Shown one piece after another: positions 14,124 through 24,902 of a DNA stretch of 64,000 nt (position 1 is the stretch's first letter; each line of letters begins with the position of its first letter). Origin of the DNA: Artemia franciscana (Eukaryota > Arthropoda > Branchiopoda > Anostraca > Artemiidae); assembly GCF_032884065.1 (NCBI RefSeq), contig NC_088872.1:248001-312000 (forward strand), in the 5' to 3' direction. The notes beneath the pieces are model-generated. The model did not search any database. It saw nothing but the letters and a program-made list of their open reading frames with translations, and was not told the origin of the DNA. The position numbers were made by a program, and so were the translations under genes.

Positions 14124-15073
14124 TTAAAAAAAGACGAATTTTTTTAAAAAGATGTTTTTTTTTACCGTAAAATAAAATGGATGCGCGTTCATTTGCTATT
14201 TTCGTGAAATCAATGGCCCCAGAAGATCAAAAGAAGGCTCGTTTCAACGGAAGTCAAAAGTTTTGAAGCTCTTTTTCAGTAAGCAAAAACATAGGAAGGT
14301 AATTATCCTTCATCCCATGCCTTTTTGACCCAAAAATATCCGATATTTTTTTTTAAGACAACTATTTTATTCAGCAATAGTTGGAAGCTGCCCAGTTAAA
14401 TGTTTCAATAGCTTTGCCTTTGGGGACGATATTGAACCCCGCAGAAAAGGGCCCTTTCCTTGATAAAGGGCTTTAAGTTGCATAATTTGGTTATTTTCAT
14501 ATAGTATTTCTTGTTGAGAAACGTTCAGATTATTTTTGTAGTGGAGGAGGATTTTTCAAAAATAAAATTTTCCATGGGAAGAAAAGTTTTTAGGATAATT
14601 TTCATGGGGAATTTTTACACGAGGGTGGGATGGGTATTTCCTTGTGTGATTTAAAAAACTGTTAAGAATTAAAGAAAAAACAATTATTTTTAACTGAAAA
14701 TAAGGAGCAGCGTTAGAACTTAAAACACAAAAAAAAATATTACACGTATGAACTGGCTATCCCTTCCTTAACCATCGATCTTTACTCTAAAATATGAGCC
14801 TGGTCACAATTCTTTAAGTCAGATTACTCGAACAAGAAGGCCGTTGAAATTGAATGAGAAGCATTTTAAAGATCTTGAAGACTTCAGTACAAAGAGCGAA
14901 GTTTGAGTAAGGGGCAACCCCATAGTACACAGAAAAATTTCTATTATCTAATTTATGTGGTCTTGCTTAATAACGGTATATATCAAACATTTTGTGGTAA
15001 AAAACTGTATATAAATAGCGATCTTGGCCAATTGTAAACCAAAAGCTAAGAAAGGTATTGTAATAACAATTTA
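14124..15073 (+). mobile_element. Old, diverged HLE remnants
   Basis: It carries eroded interior landmarks (GGGGACGAT, AACTGAAAATAAGGAGCAGC). A diverged 5' end, TCAAACATTTTGTGG, near 14985 has a younger HLE inserted 90 bp inside it. Confidence 0.55.
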
Positions 15074-16767
15074 TCAAACAGTTCGTGGTAACGAACTGTA
15101 GTAAGAAACGACCCGGCTCAATAGTAACCAAAACTCTAAAAAATTGAATTTTGATATCAATAGCTGCGTCAAAAGAATAGCATTTTAATGCTGATTTTAA
15201 ATATATAAGTTTCATCAAGTTTAGTCTTACCCATCAAAAGTTACGAGCCTGAGAAAATTTGCCTTATTTAAGAAAATAGGGAGAAGCACCCCCTAAAAGT
15301 CGTAGGATCTTAACGAAAATGACACCATCAGATTCAGCGTATCAGAGAACCCTACTATAGAAGTTTCAAGCTCTTATCTACAAAAATGTGGAATTTTTGT
15401 ATTTTTTGCCAGAAGACAAATCACGGGTGCGTGTTTATTTGTTGTTTTTTTTTTTTTCCCAGGGGTCATCGTATCGACCAAGTGGTCCTAGAATGTCGCA
15501 AGAGGGCTCATTCTAAGGGAAATGAAAAGTTCTAGTGCTCTTTTTAAGTGACCAAAAAAATTGGAGGGCATCTAGGCCCCCTCCCACGCTCATTTTTTTC
15601 CCAAAGTCAACGGATCAAAATTTTGAGATAGCCATTTTGTTCAGCATAGTCAAAAACCATAATAACTATGTCTTTGGGGATGACTTACTCCCCCACAATC
15701 CCTGGGGGAGGGGATGGAAGTGTACAGACGTTTTCAGGGGGATTTTATTTTGTTTGGGGGTGGGGCTGAGGAGAGGGGGCTATGTTGGAGGATCTTTCCT
15801 TGGAGGAATCTGTCATGGGGGAAGAAAAATTTAATGAAAAGGGGGCAGGATTCTCTAGCATAACTATAAGAAAACAATGAAAAATAAACATGAAAACGTT
15901 TTTTCAAATGAAAGGAAGAAGTACCATTGAAACTTAAAACGAACAGAGATAATTACGCATATGAGGGGTTCTAAAAATACTTTAGCATAAAGAGCGAGGT
16001 ATTTAGGAGGAGATAAATACCTTGCTCTTTATGCTAAAGTATTTTCAGTAATTTCAACTATTTATTCTACGGCCTTTCTGATTCAGGAGTCATTCTTAAA
16101 GAATTGGGACAAAACTTACGATTTAGTATAAAGAGCGAGGTATTAACGAGGGTACAGACCCCCTCGTATACATAATAAAAATATAAGGTTATGAAAGTTT
16201 GTTACGTAAGTTAATTCTTAAGTTACGTGTATTTTTTACTAATAAAAACGTTCATTAAAAATTAAAAGTTCTAGTTGCCTTTTTAAGTAACCGAAAAATT
16301 TGAGGGCAACTAGGCCTCCTTCTCCACCCCTTATTTCTCAAAATCGTCTGATCAAAACTAAGAGAAAGCCATTTAGCCAAAAAAAGAATTAATATACAAA
16401 TTTCATTTTAATAATTTATGTGCGGAGAGCCAAAACCAAACATGCATTAATTCAAAAACGTTCAGAAATTAAATAAAAAAAAACTAATTTTTTTAGCTGA
16501 AAGTAAGGAGCGACATTAAAACTTAAAACGAACAGAAATTACTCCGTATATGAAATGGGTTGTCCCCTCCGCAATCCCTCGCTCTTTACGCTGAAGTTTG
16601 ACTCTTTGCCACAATTCTACTTTTCAAAACAATTAAAAGCTTTAGCGTAAAGAGCGAGGGATTGCGGAGGGGACAACCCATTTCATATACGGAGTAATTT
16701 CTGTTCGTTTTAAGTTTTAATGTCGCTCCTTACTTTCAGCTAAAAAAATTAGTTTTTTTTTATTTAA
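15074..16767 (+). mobile_element. HLE copy, full length (1.7 kb), nested in older HLE
   Basis: It runs from TCAAACAGTTCG to TTTTATTTAA. Its terminal palindrome (16468-16768) has near-perfect arms sharing GGGTTGTCCCCTCCGCAATC and its complement. The loop reads GTTTGACTCTTTGCC, opposite in orientation to the loop of the copy at 32077. Confidence 0.85.
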
Positions 16768-17374
16768 TGTTTAAAAAGAACGGATTATTTCGTCATTATT
16801 TCTTGTGTTCTTTTTTCTCCCAGCAGTCAGAGCTAAGTTCAAAAAAGGGCTTTTAGATCTCTCAAACCACAAATCATGTGAAGATGCTTAGAATTTTACA
16901 CGCATTATTTTGTTTTATTTCCAGAAAGTCAGCGTCCATGAAATAACTTCTGCTTTGGTTCACAAGAAGTACCGTGATTATGCTTTTATAATAACTTAAA
17001 AGATGAATTAAAATATAATACTTGTTACATATTTTAATCCAAAAAACATTCCTAGAATTTTGAACAAAAGGCCTAAACAAACAAAATCTTATTATTTTGT
17101 TCATCAAGAACGAAATGTTTATTTGAGGATCCCAGAACAGGTGCCAATTTTGAGCAAAATAACAGGAAAATGTTTAAAAAATATAAAGCAGAAGACCTTT
17201 CCTGGTCAAACCTTAAACGAGGTATAATATTAAACATTTTCAAAACCATTTTTAAATTATTTTAAAAAATCTGTTAGAAAAATATTCTTCCAAAGGAAAG
17301 CATCAACTTTTTCACTTTTCTTCTGTGCTTGTAGATTGACTGTAATCACATTGATTATTTTCTTTTCTGTTTAG
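16768..17374. other. Copy 2 intron remainder
   Basis: Unique-looking AT-rich sequence up to the exon 3 acceptor (TGTTTAG at 17368-17374). I see no gene in it. Confidence 0.4.
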
Positions 17375-17499
17375 GAAACAATACAAAGAGAGATGAGAAA
17401 GGTAGATTTTATGGAGGATATGGCTTCAGCTATCCATATTATGGATACGGTGGATATGGCCTTCGAGGATATGGAGGCTATGGTGGCTTTTACGGCTAA
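17375..17499 (+). CDS. Copy 2 exon 3 (Gly/Tyr tail)
   Basis: It reads NNTKRDEKGRFYGGYG, then FSYPYYGYGGYGLRGYGG, then YGGFYG-stop. It is the shortest tail of the cluster (40 residues against 46-49), with G-to-S and G-to-R changes. The KR dibasic pair and terminal Gly are retained. Confidence 0.75.
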
Positions 17500-17959
17500 A
17501 CTGGAAAGGTTGTCAAATTTGAGGTGTTTCGGCTGCTGTTAGCTGTTACAAGCAAAAAGTTTTGTTGCATCTTTGTTAGAATAATTTTATATACCATACA
17601 TAGTATTTTATATCTATTTCTAGCAATTTTCTAAGGACCAACAGGGGATTTATGGAAATTCCAAAATATTAAGTTTCACCTGTTCAGATGTGCTGTAAGC
17701 TATATGTAAGCTTCATTTGCACATATTCTACAACAATTGCAGCCCTGAAAAATGACAACTATTGGAGATTTTATCAATCGAGTTATTCACAAAACAGATC
17801 GTTTTGAAAATCTTCATTTAAATCAAGCATATATTATAATAAATAACCCTTTCAAAAACCAGAATTTGTTGATGGGGTGGAAAATATTTAATTAATACAT
17901 CCCAACAATGAAGATGAAGTGAAAACAAAGGGAAGAAAAGAGAGAGAGAGAAAGAGAGA

Positions 17960-18005
<46 letters not shown>

Positions 18006-19027
18006 AATAAAACATTGATCTGATTGTGAAGTCACGCTTGAATATGATGATTAAATGTTGAATATTCATTCTACACTGCACCTGAGTTAATAACTGATTT
18101 GTACATTTAATTAGGTTCCTATAAGAATCAATTTTATGTGGCGATGGGTAATAATTGTTGGTTCTTGAAAATATTAAAAGGCGAGATTCTTTTGGATTTA
18201 AACTAATTTAGGCCCGAAAACTAATCAACCACAGTTATAATTAGCTGAATGAAAAGAAACGTAATCTGGACTACGAGGAACCATAATAATGAAACAATTA
18301 ACTAATACAGACAATATGAATGCAAGCGAAAATAACCACATATTGAAAATAAACCTCCCAAACGACTGCCTATAATGCAAGCATTTCTACCAATGGATTT
18401 CGTACTATCTATTGTTAGTAATTAAAGAGCAGTCGGGGTCAATTGAAGACAAAACTCTAAGAAATAGAAGTTTTGATAACAATATATAACAAGACAACCT
18501 GATTTGATAGCCTTCTTAGCTCTTATAGGTAAATTCCAGTTGGCTTTAAATGACCAACCAAATTTATTTGCATAAGCATATTGAAAAATTACCGCCACAA
18601 AAAGATGTAAACTTGACTGTAATCAAACCACCAAAATTACCAAGTCTGACATTTCAATTTCAGTGGTTTCAAGGTTTCTCAGTATGGAAGTCCCATTTCT
18701 ATCATACTGTATTTTAAACAAGAAACTTAGCAGGGACTGAAATGATAGCGAAAAAACCTCTAAAATACTCGAACGGTTTGAAACTTTCTAAAAAGCTATT
18801 TTGCATAGCCTCCATATTTGAGAGCTTGTAAAACAACTCCACGGTAAATTTTTCTCTCAGCATGAATACAAACAAAACAAAATCACGGGTTATTATCAAC
18901 AGTTTATGCCAAGCGTGATCAAAAGGGAAAAACGTATCGATTACATTGTATGAGTACTTCATATGCATGACGTCCTTGCCTCGAAATCTGGTATATTTTA
19001 ACCCATGGCAATTAAAGATCCATCATT

Positions 19028-19029
<2 letters not shown>
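17500..19029. other. 3' flank of copy 2, shared with the other paralogues
   Basis: It aligns with the regions downstream of A (inverted, about 24750-22480) and B (38238-39820), for example around ATTTAATTAGGTTCCTATAAG. It contains a GA repeat and no exon beyond the stop. The duplication unit therefore extends well past the gene. Confidence 0.65.
17939..18006. repeat. (GA)n microsatellite
   Basis: A short interrupted GA run about 440 bp after the copy 2 stop. The other paralogues carry the same repeat about 190 bp after their stops. Confidence 0.9.

Positions 19030-19066
<37 letters not shown>
19030..19066. repeat. (TA)n microsatellite
   Basis: It marks the left junction of a 174 bp segment that is absent from the paralogous flank at 39820. 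Confidence 0.9.
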
Positions 19067-19069
<3 letters not shown>

Positions 19070-19086
19070 TCTCTCTTATTATTGTA

Positions 19087-19131
19087 TTGTGCTGAAGACG
19101 GCCCTTGGACATGGGGCCGAAATATCCACAG
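19087..19131 (+). ncRNA. Hammerhead-ribozyme-like motif
   Basis: It shows CTGAAGA at 19092-19098, matching the CUGANGA core. A 5 bp helix GGCCC/GGGCC (19100-19104 with 19114-19118) follows, then GAAA at 19119-19122, then TATC giving a two-pair helix III and an AUC cleavage triplet. CACAG (19127-19131) pairs with TTGTG (19087-19091) as helix I. An extra C at 19099 between the core and helix II departs from the consensus, so activity is doubtful. Such minimal type I motifs are known from Penelope-like elements and retrozymes. Confidence 0.35.
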
Positions 19132-19203
19132 AGCTAATTTCCAATGTCTTGAAAAGATTTTCCCTATTGTCTCTACTTTGTATTTGTTTGTAATTGTAAA
19201 TTA

Positions 19204-21010
19204 AATCACACCATCCGATTCAGCATATTAGGGAACCTGACTATTGATATTTGAAGCTCCTATCTGCAAAAATATGGAATTTCGATTTGTTTTTTTTTTT
19301 GGACCCAGCCCCATTTCTGCCAAAATCGTCTAATCAAAATTAATAGATAGCCATTTTGTTCATCATATTTGAAAGGCCCTATGCCTTTGGATATAAAATG
19401 AACCCCTCCCCCAAAACCCCAGGGGAAAGATCTTTAAGCAATAAAACTGACCCATTGCTTACGTATGGTATTTGTTATTGGAAAGTGTGCATACATTATC
19501 GGGATGTAAGGGTTGAATTTTCTGCTAGGGCTATTTTCTAGTTAGAGTTTTCAATGGAGAGTGAAGTTTCTGGGGGGCGAACTTTTCAAGATAAATTCAC
19601 TGAGGGTATTTATCAAGATTCAATTCTATACAAAATTATTTTTATTTGTCTTATTTTCTCTGTGTCGACTCTGTTTTCCCGTAGAGATGTAAGAGTAATT
19701 GTTTGGGGTAAGTTTTCAGTGGGATTGAATTGTCTAAAAGATTTAATGTCGGTCCTTATTTTCAGCAGAATTTTTTTTCGTTTAATAAGGTTGCATAGCT
19801 AGTATATTTGCATAAATATTAATGTGGAACATGCTAGGAAGTAAAAAGGATCCCTGATTTTCGTTTTTTTTTAAATTATATCCTATTAAAAACGAGCTCG
19901 GATTAATTATTATTATTTTTTTTAATCGAAGTATAAAGCGAATTTAAAACTTTAAACTAATAACTTTTTAAAGTTAGTTAAAAAAATTTAGTTTTTATCC
20001 ATATATTTGGGAGTGACCCCTCCTTAACCCTCTCCCGTCCAAACGACACCGGGGGTAAGAACACAAGTTTCCATTCATTTTTTGAATTTATGTGTCCCCA
20101 GAGACACTTCACATGGAAGTGGTGGTTGCGTAAGCTTTTGGGGCGTTCATTTGATTGGAAACTGAATGTTCCCGTGCCCTTACTGAGAGTCAAGGGTAAT
20201 CAGAGACTAATAAGCCCCCCCCCTAGCATACTCTTTTTTTCTAAGAAAAACACCCTATATAGTTTGAACTGGTAATTTTTTTCAAAACAGTCTGAAGGTG
20301 ATATAGCCAATTTTGAGGGATTGACGTATCTTCGAAAAGCCCCTGGGATAAGGGGTTTCAGCTATAAAAATTTCCCATTGTTAATTTATAGAACATTTAT
20401 AAGAAAAAGGTTACAAGTTCAATCCTGGGACTCCAGAAAAAGTCAGGATATCAGGATGAAACTTCGAGGATATATTAAAAGGGATGTTGAACGCAATTAA
20501 AACGAAATATTTCAGGCTAGTTGTCTAGCAGGACATATTGACAGTATCTAAGGAATGTCTGTGGATATGAAATTGAAAACAACTGAAATTTGATCTAACT
20601 GTTGGACTAAATGGTCATAGAATGCAGCCACAACTAGAAAACCGGCATGTAGAATGATCAGAGATAGACTCAACGTGAGAGCAAATGAAGATATCCATGT
20701 AGTTACAGAATTGGGACAGGCAAGCTTAAAAAAATTATAAAGCTTCTTGAAATCACACGACAGTTTTCAATAGCTTGCTCTTTACACTAAAGCTTGGTCT
20801 TTGCACTAAAGCTCGAATTTTTTTTCTAATTCTTTAAGAACTACTCCTAAAATATGAGCGGCATTTATTTAGATTCAGGAGCTTCTTTAAAAGTTTAGAA
20901 TAAATTAGTATTTGAAATTTTTTTCTTCGTTTGCAGTTTTAAAGTTGCTCTTTAGACCTTCCCTCAGTTAAAAACAACTTGTTTTAAATTATCGTTTTAT
21001 TATAAATGGA
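19204..21010 (+). mobile_element. Old HLE copy, 5' end missing
   Basis: It resumes at AATCACACCATCCGATTCAG and aligns in the same order with the old copy downstream of gene B (40623-42136), including the CTCCTAAAATACGAG block. The insertion therefore predates duplication of the cluster. Confidence 0.6.
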
Positions 21011-22350
21011 GGGAAGGTGGATTTAACGAAATTAATTCAACCCAATCAGTAATTAAACAAAAAAAAAACAACAACAAATTGTTTAGACTGAAAATAAGGA
21101 TCAACCTCAAACTTAAAATGAACAGTAATTTTTTTATATGAAGGGGATTACCCCATCTTCAATGCCTCATTCTTGACGCAAAAATATTACTTTTGTTCTA
21201 ATTCTTTAAGAAATACTCCTAAAATACGAGTGTCATTTATTCAGATTCAGGAGCTTGTTTAAAATATTTAAAATAATTTAGTATTTGAAATGTTTTTCTT
21301 GGTTTGCGGTTTTAATGTTGCTCCTTACTTTCAGTTAAAAACAACTTGTATTATCAAAATTTCTTTTTTAGAATTGTGATTGCTATTATGCCAAGTCACA
21401 CATCAGTTACAAATTCGTTACCACGAATTGTTTAATACCTTAGAGGGTGGTTTAAGCAACAAAAAAAAGAAGTTGATATTCATACAGAACAGTAAGAGAC
21501 GTAAGACAACTAAATACTGAAACTAATTTTCAGAACCATAGAAAAAATATGAGAACGGCCCATGAAAAACAGATTTCCAGTATATAAGGGTAAGACTGCA
21601 AACTCAAGAGGAGATGAAGACGCTAAACATAGCAAATTTTACAGCCATAGAATCAGTATTATTACAACAACAATTCACAGACTAATTAACAATTTTTTTC
21701 TGGTTCTCAAACTGGGGGATTAACTCCTTATGGGAATTATTTAGACAATAATGACTCCAATGGCCCTTTTTTTATTCGGCCTTATTTGCCCAACATCAAA
21801 ATTCTTTCAAAAAATTCACGAGAATTTATTTTCACAATCAATTTTTGTAAATGACATCACATTCATTTGCAATTAAAGAAGAAAAAGGAGATAATAAGGA
21901 GAGATAATAAAAAGGAGTAATACTGATTCATTATTAAATAAAAATCTATGTCATTGTATATATTTTTTTCAAAACTTATTTTTTTGAAAATTCAGTTATC
22001 TCCTCTTCATCCCCTCTTGAGTTTGCAGTCTTACCCTTAATTACAGTAAATCTGTTTTTCATGGGCCATCATCATGCATTTTCTATGGTTCTAAAAATTA
22101 AAATCAGTATTTAGTTAAGTCTTACGTCTCTACTTATCCTGTATGAATATCAAATTTTTTTTCGTTTCTGAAACCACCCTCTAAGGTATTAAACAATTCG
22201 TGGTAACGAATTTGTAACTAATGTAAGACTTGTCATAATAGTAGTCACAATTCTAAAAAAGGAAATTTTGATGATAATAAATAAACAAAAAAAATTGCGA
22301 CTATCGTTTATTAAATAAGAAACAAGTTGTTTTTAACTGAAAGTAAGAAG
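21011..22350. repeat. Tail-to-tail palindromic junction between copy 2 and gene A flanks
   Basis: Sequence around 21410-21600 is repeated inverted at about 22020-22200 (TTACCACGAATTGTTTAATA against its complement, and GGGTAAGACTGCAAAC against GTTTGCAGTCTTACCC). The junction is near 22000. Left of it the sequence matches the region that leads into the gene C promoter; right of it the inverted gene A flank begins. Confidence 0.7.
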
Positions 22351-23674
22351 CAACATTAAAACCGCAAACGAAGAAAAGATTCTTTTGATAGTATGATTAC
22401 TTCGTAAAATTTTGTTAGTAGGTTCTACTTGGAATTCTGGATCATTAATTGCCATGTACTAGAATATAATAGATTAAGAAATTAGGATGTTATGCATATA
22501 CAGTACTCATACAATGTAATCACTACATTTTCCAAGCTTTGATCACGCTTGGAATAAACTGTTGATAATAAACCGTCATTTTGTTTTGTTTGTTTTCATA
22601 CTAAGAAAAATTTACATTGAAGTTGTTTTCGAGCTTGGAAATCGGGAGGCCAAGAAAAATAGCTTTTTAGAAAGTTTTGAACGGTTCGAGTATTTCAAAA
22701 ATCTTTATCCCCATCATTCTAGTCTTTGCTATGTTTGTTGTTAGACAAAACAACATGATAGAAATGGGACTTCCCTGCTGGAAAACCTTGAAACCACTGA
22801 AAAAGAATAGTTAGACTTGGTAATTTCGGTAGTTTGATTACAGTCGAATTTACATCCCTTTTGTGGCTATGCTTATGCTATTTTTCCACTATGCTTATGC
22901 TATTATATTTGGTTGGTCATTTAAAACTGACTGAACGCTACGTATATAAGATAAGAGGGCTATAAAAGGGTTGTCTTGATATATTTTGGTATTAACAAAA
23001 TTATTAGAGTTTCGGCTTCAATTGGCCCCGGCTGCTCTTTAATTACTAACAATAAGATGGTATGAGACCCATTGGTAGAAATGCTTGCATTAGAGGTAGT
23101 CGTTTGGGATGTTTATTTTCAATATGTGGTTATTTTCGCTTGCTTTCATATTGTCTGTATTAGTTAATTGTTTCATTATTATGGTTCCTCGTAGTCCATA
23201 TTACGTTTCTTATCTTTCAGCTAAATATAACTATGGATGATTAGTTTTCGGCCCTTGATTAGTTTAAATCCAAAGGAATCTCAACTTTTAATATTTTTAA
23301 GAATCAACAATAATTATCCATGGACATATAAAATTTGTTCTTATAGGAGCCTAATTAAATGTACAAATCAGTTCTGAACTTAGGTTCGGTGTAGGCTGAA
23401 TATTCAACATATAGTCATCATATTGAAGCGTGACTTCACAATCATATTAGTGTTTTATTTTATCTACTGGGGGCTTCTGCTTGAGATATTTTAGGTGATG
23501 AACCAAAATATATCCCTTGGTGTTGTTCATTTTAAAAAGACTTTGCACATATATTGTACTAAATATACGAGTTTTAGTTTTTATGAGACTTCAACAACTA
23601 GGACTGCTGATCTTGTAGGTATGTGTTTACAGTTAAGTGTCATGTCTTCGATTTGTCATTATGTTAAATCTTTA
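22351..23674. other. 3' flank of gene A (inverted duplicate of the copy 2 and B flanks)
   Basis: No gene. It aligns in reverse with 17760-18960 and 38650-39730. Confidence 0.6.
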
Positions 23675-23742
23675 TTTTTCTCTCCCTCTCTCTTTTGTAT
23701 ATATCTCTTTCTCTCTCCACCCCCCTCTCTCTCTCTCTCTCT
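23675..23742. repeat. (CT)n microsatellite, gene A counterpart of the GA repeat
   Basis: The short, interrupted allele of the repeat that is about 150-230 bp long after genes B and C. Confidence 0.85.
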
Positions 23743-23776
23743 GCTTTCTTTCCATTTTTTTTGCTTTTGGTTCAAT

Positions 23777-24611
23777 TAATCCCTTGTTGAGGTTTTAGAA
23801 AAGGTGGAGGATGTGTTGACCATGTTTTCACTCTTAGATTAATAACTGAGAAGTCCCTTCGTTGTCAAACACCTTTGGTCCTCAGTTTTATCGATTATGA
23901 GCAAGCTTTCGATTCTGTTGATAGAACAGCGTTAACAAAGGTCTTGTCGTTATATGGTATACCTGAAAAATACATTAAAGTGATTTGCGCTATGTACGAG
24001 AATAATACTGCTGCCGTTAAGGTAGGAAATGAGGTTAGCAACTGGTTTTCTATTAGATCAGGAGTTAAGCAGGGTTGTGTTCTATCCCCCTTTATATGGA
24101 TCATTTTGATGGACTTCGTCTTAAGGAGCACAGGAAAGGCAATTGGAGACCATGGAATCAAATCGGGAGGAAGAACACTCCGAAAAGCGGATGAAAATTT
24201 ACTAGATGTTTTCCAGAGAAATTGCCTACGACTTGTTCTGGGTACCCGGCTGACTGACCGTATTTCAACCAGTAGGTTGTACGAAAAGTGTGGTTCAATC
24301 TCACTTTCTGGGGCTATAATGAAAGAAAGGTTGAGATGGCTAGGCCACGTTCTACGGATGAAGGATGACAGATTACCGAAGATTGTCCTCTTTGGCCAAC
24401 CGTCTGGGGCTACACGGAAAGCAGGTCGTCCTTGTCTGGGTTGGGAGGATGTCATAAATAAAGATTTAAAGGAAATGGGAACTTCCTGGGAGGGTGTAAA
24501 GAGGGAGGCTTTAAATAGATTAGGTTGGAGGAGGAGCGTGCGTAGCTGTGTTGGCCTCAGGCGGCTTGGCTGCAGTGCGTTATTAGTAGTAGTAGTAGTA
24601 ATCCCTTGTTG
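23777..24611 (+). mobile_element. 5'-truncated, internally deleted LINE with 13 bp target duplication
   Basis: The RT frame starts at 23791 with GFRKGGGCVDHVFTL, then FIDYEQAFDSVDR (motif A Asp) and GVKQGCVLSPF. It then jumps from GIKSGGRTL to RKADENLLDVFQRNC, so the segment that should hold the YADD motif is deleted. The C-terminus RLRWLGHVLRMKD and GRPCLGWED is intact, ending in a (TAG)n tail. TAATCCCTTGTTG occurs at 23777-23789 and again at 24599-24611. The paralogous sites in B (about 38385) and C are uninterrupted. It sits in the 3' flank of gene A in antisense. RTE-like clade is my best guess. Confidence 0.85.
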
Positions 24612-24750
24612 GTCCTTTGAGAATTGGTAGAAATTCGTATAAATACTATGTATATTATATAAAATTATTCTAACAATAATGCAACAAAACTTTTTCCTTG
24701 TAACAGCTAACAGCAGCAGCAACACCAAATTATTTGATAGCCTTTCCATT

Positions 24751-24902
24751 TTAACCATAAAAGCCACCATAGCCTCCATAGCCTCCATAGCCACCATAGC
24801 CTCCATATCCTCCAAGGCCATATCCACCGTATCCGTAATATGGATAGCCGAAGCCATATCCTCCATAAAATCTGCCTTTCTCGTCTCTCTTTTGATTGTT
24901 TC
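24751..24902 (-). CDS. Gene A exon 3
   Basis: Acceptor TTTAG precedes GAAACAATCAAAAGAG. It codes NNQKRDEKGRFYGGYG and a 33-residue tail of G, Y, F, P and L. 152 nt including TAA. Confidence 0.85.

Larger units (their letters stand above)
9608..17499 (+). pseudogene. Gly/Tyr-rich peptide precursor, copy 2 (exons 2 and 3; exon 1 not found)
   Basis: Exon 2 (about 9608-9728) reads VLCFIFMYSISFTAARPREEESF and ends AESRQSSDE with donor GTAAGG. Exon 3 (17375-17499) reads NNTKRDEKGRFYGGYGFS and ends GGFYG-stop after only 40 residues. Both align with genes A to C. Two things suggest decay. No first exon is visible in the 7.8 kb between copy 1 and exon 2. The exon 2 acceptor reads TTTTCAAG against TTTTCAG elsewhere, so using that AG would change the frame relative to a phase-0 exon 1. 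The 7.6 kb intron is filled with HLE copies. It could still be a gene with a different first exon. The predicted product, if made, is a signal peptide, spacer and GY-rich tail. Confidence 0.6.

Noticed and set aside
23895-24866. 323-codon minus-strand frame ending in Met-Ala-Glu-rich sequence
   Set aside because: It is the antisense of the LINE RT and of the GGY exon 3 complement, with no independent evidence.
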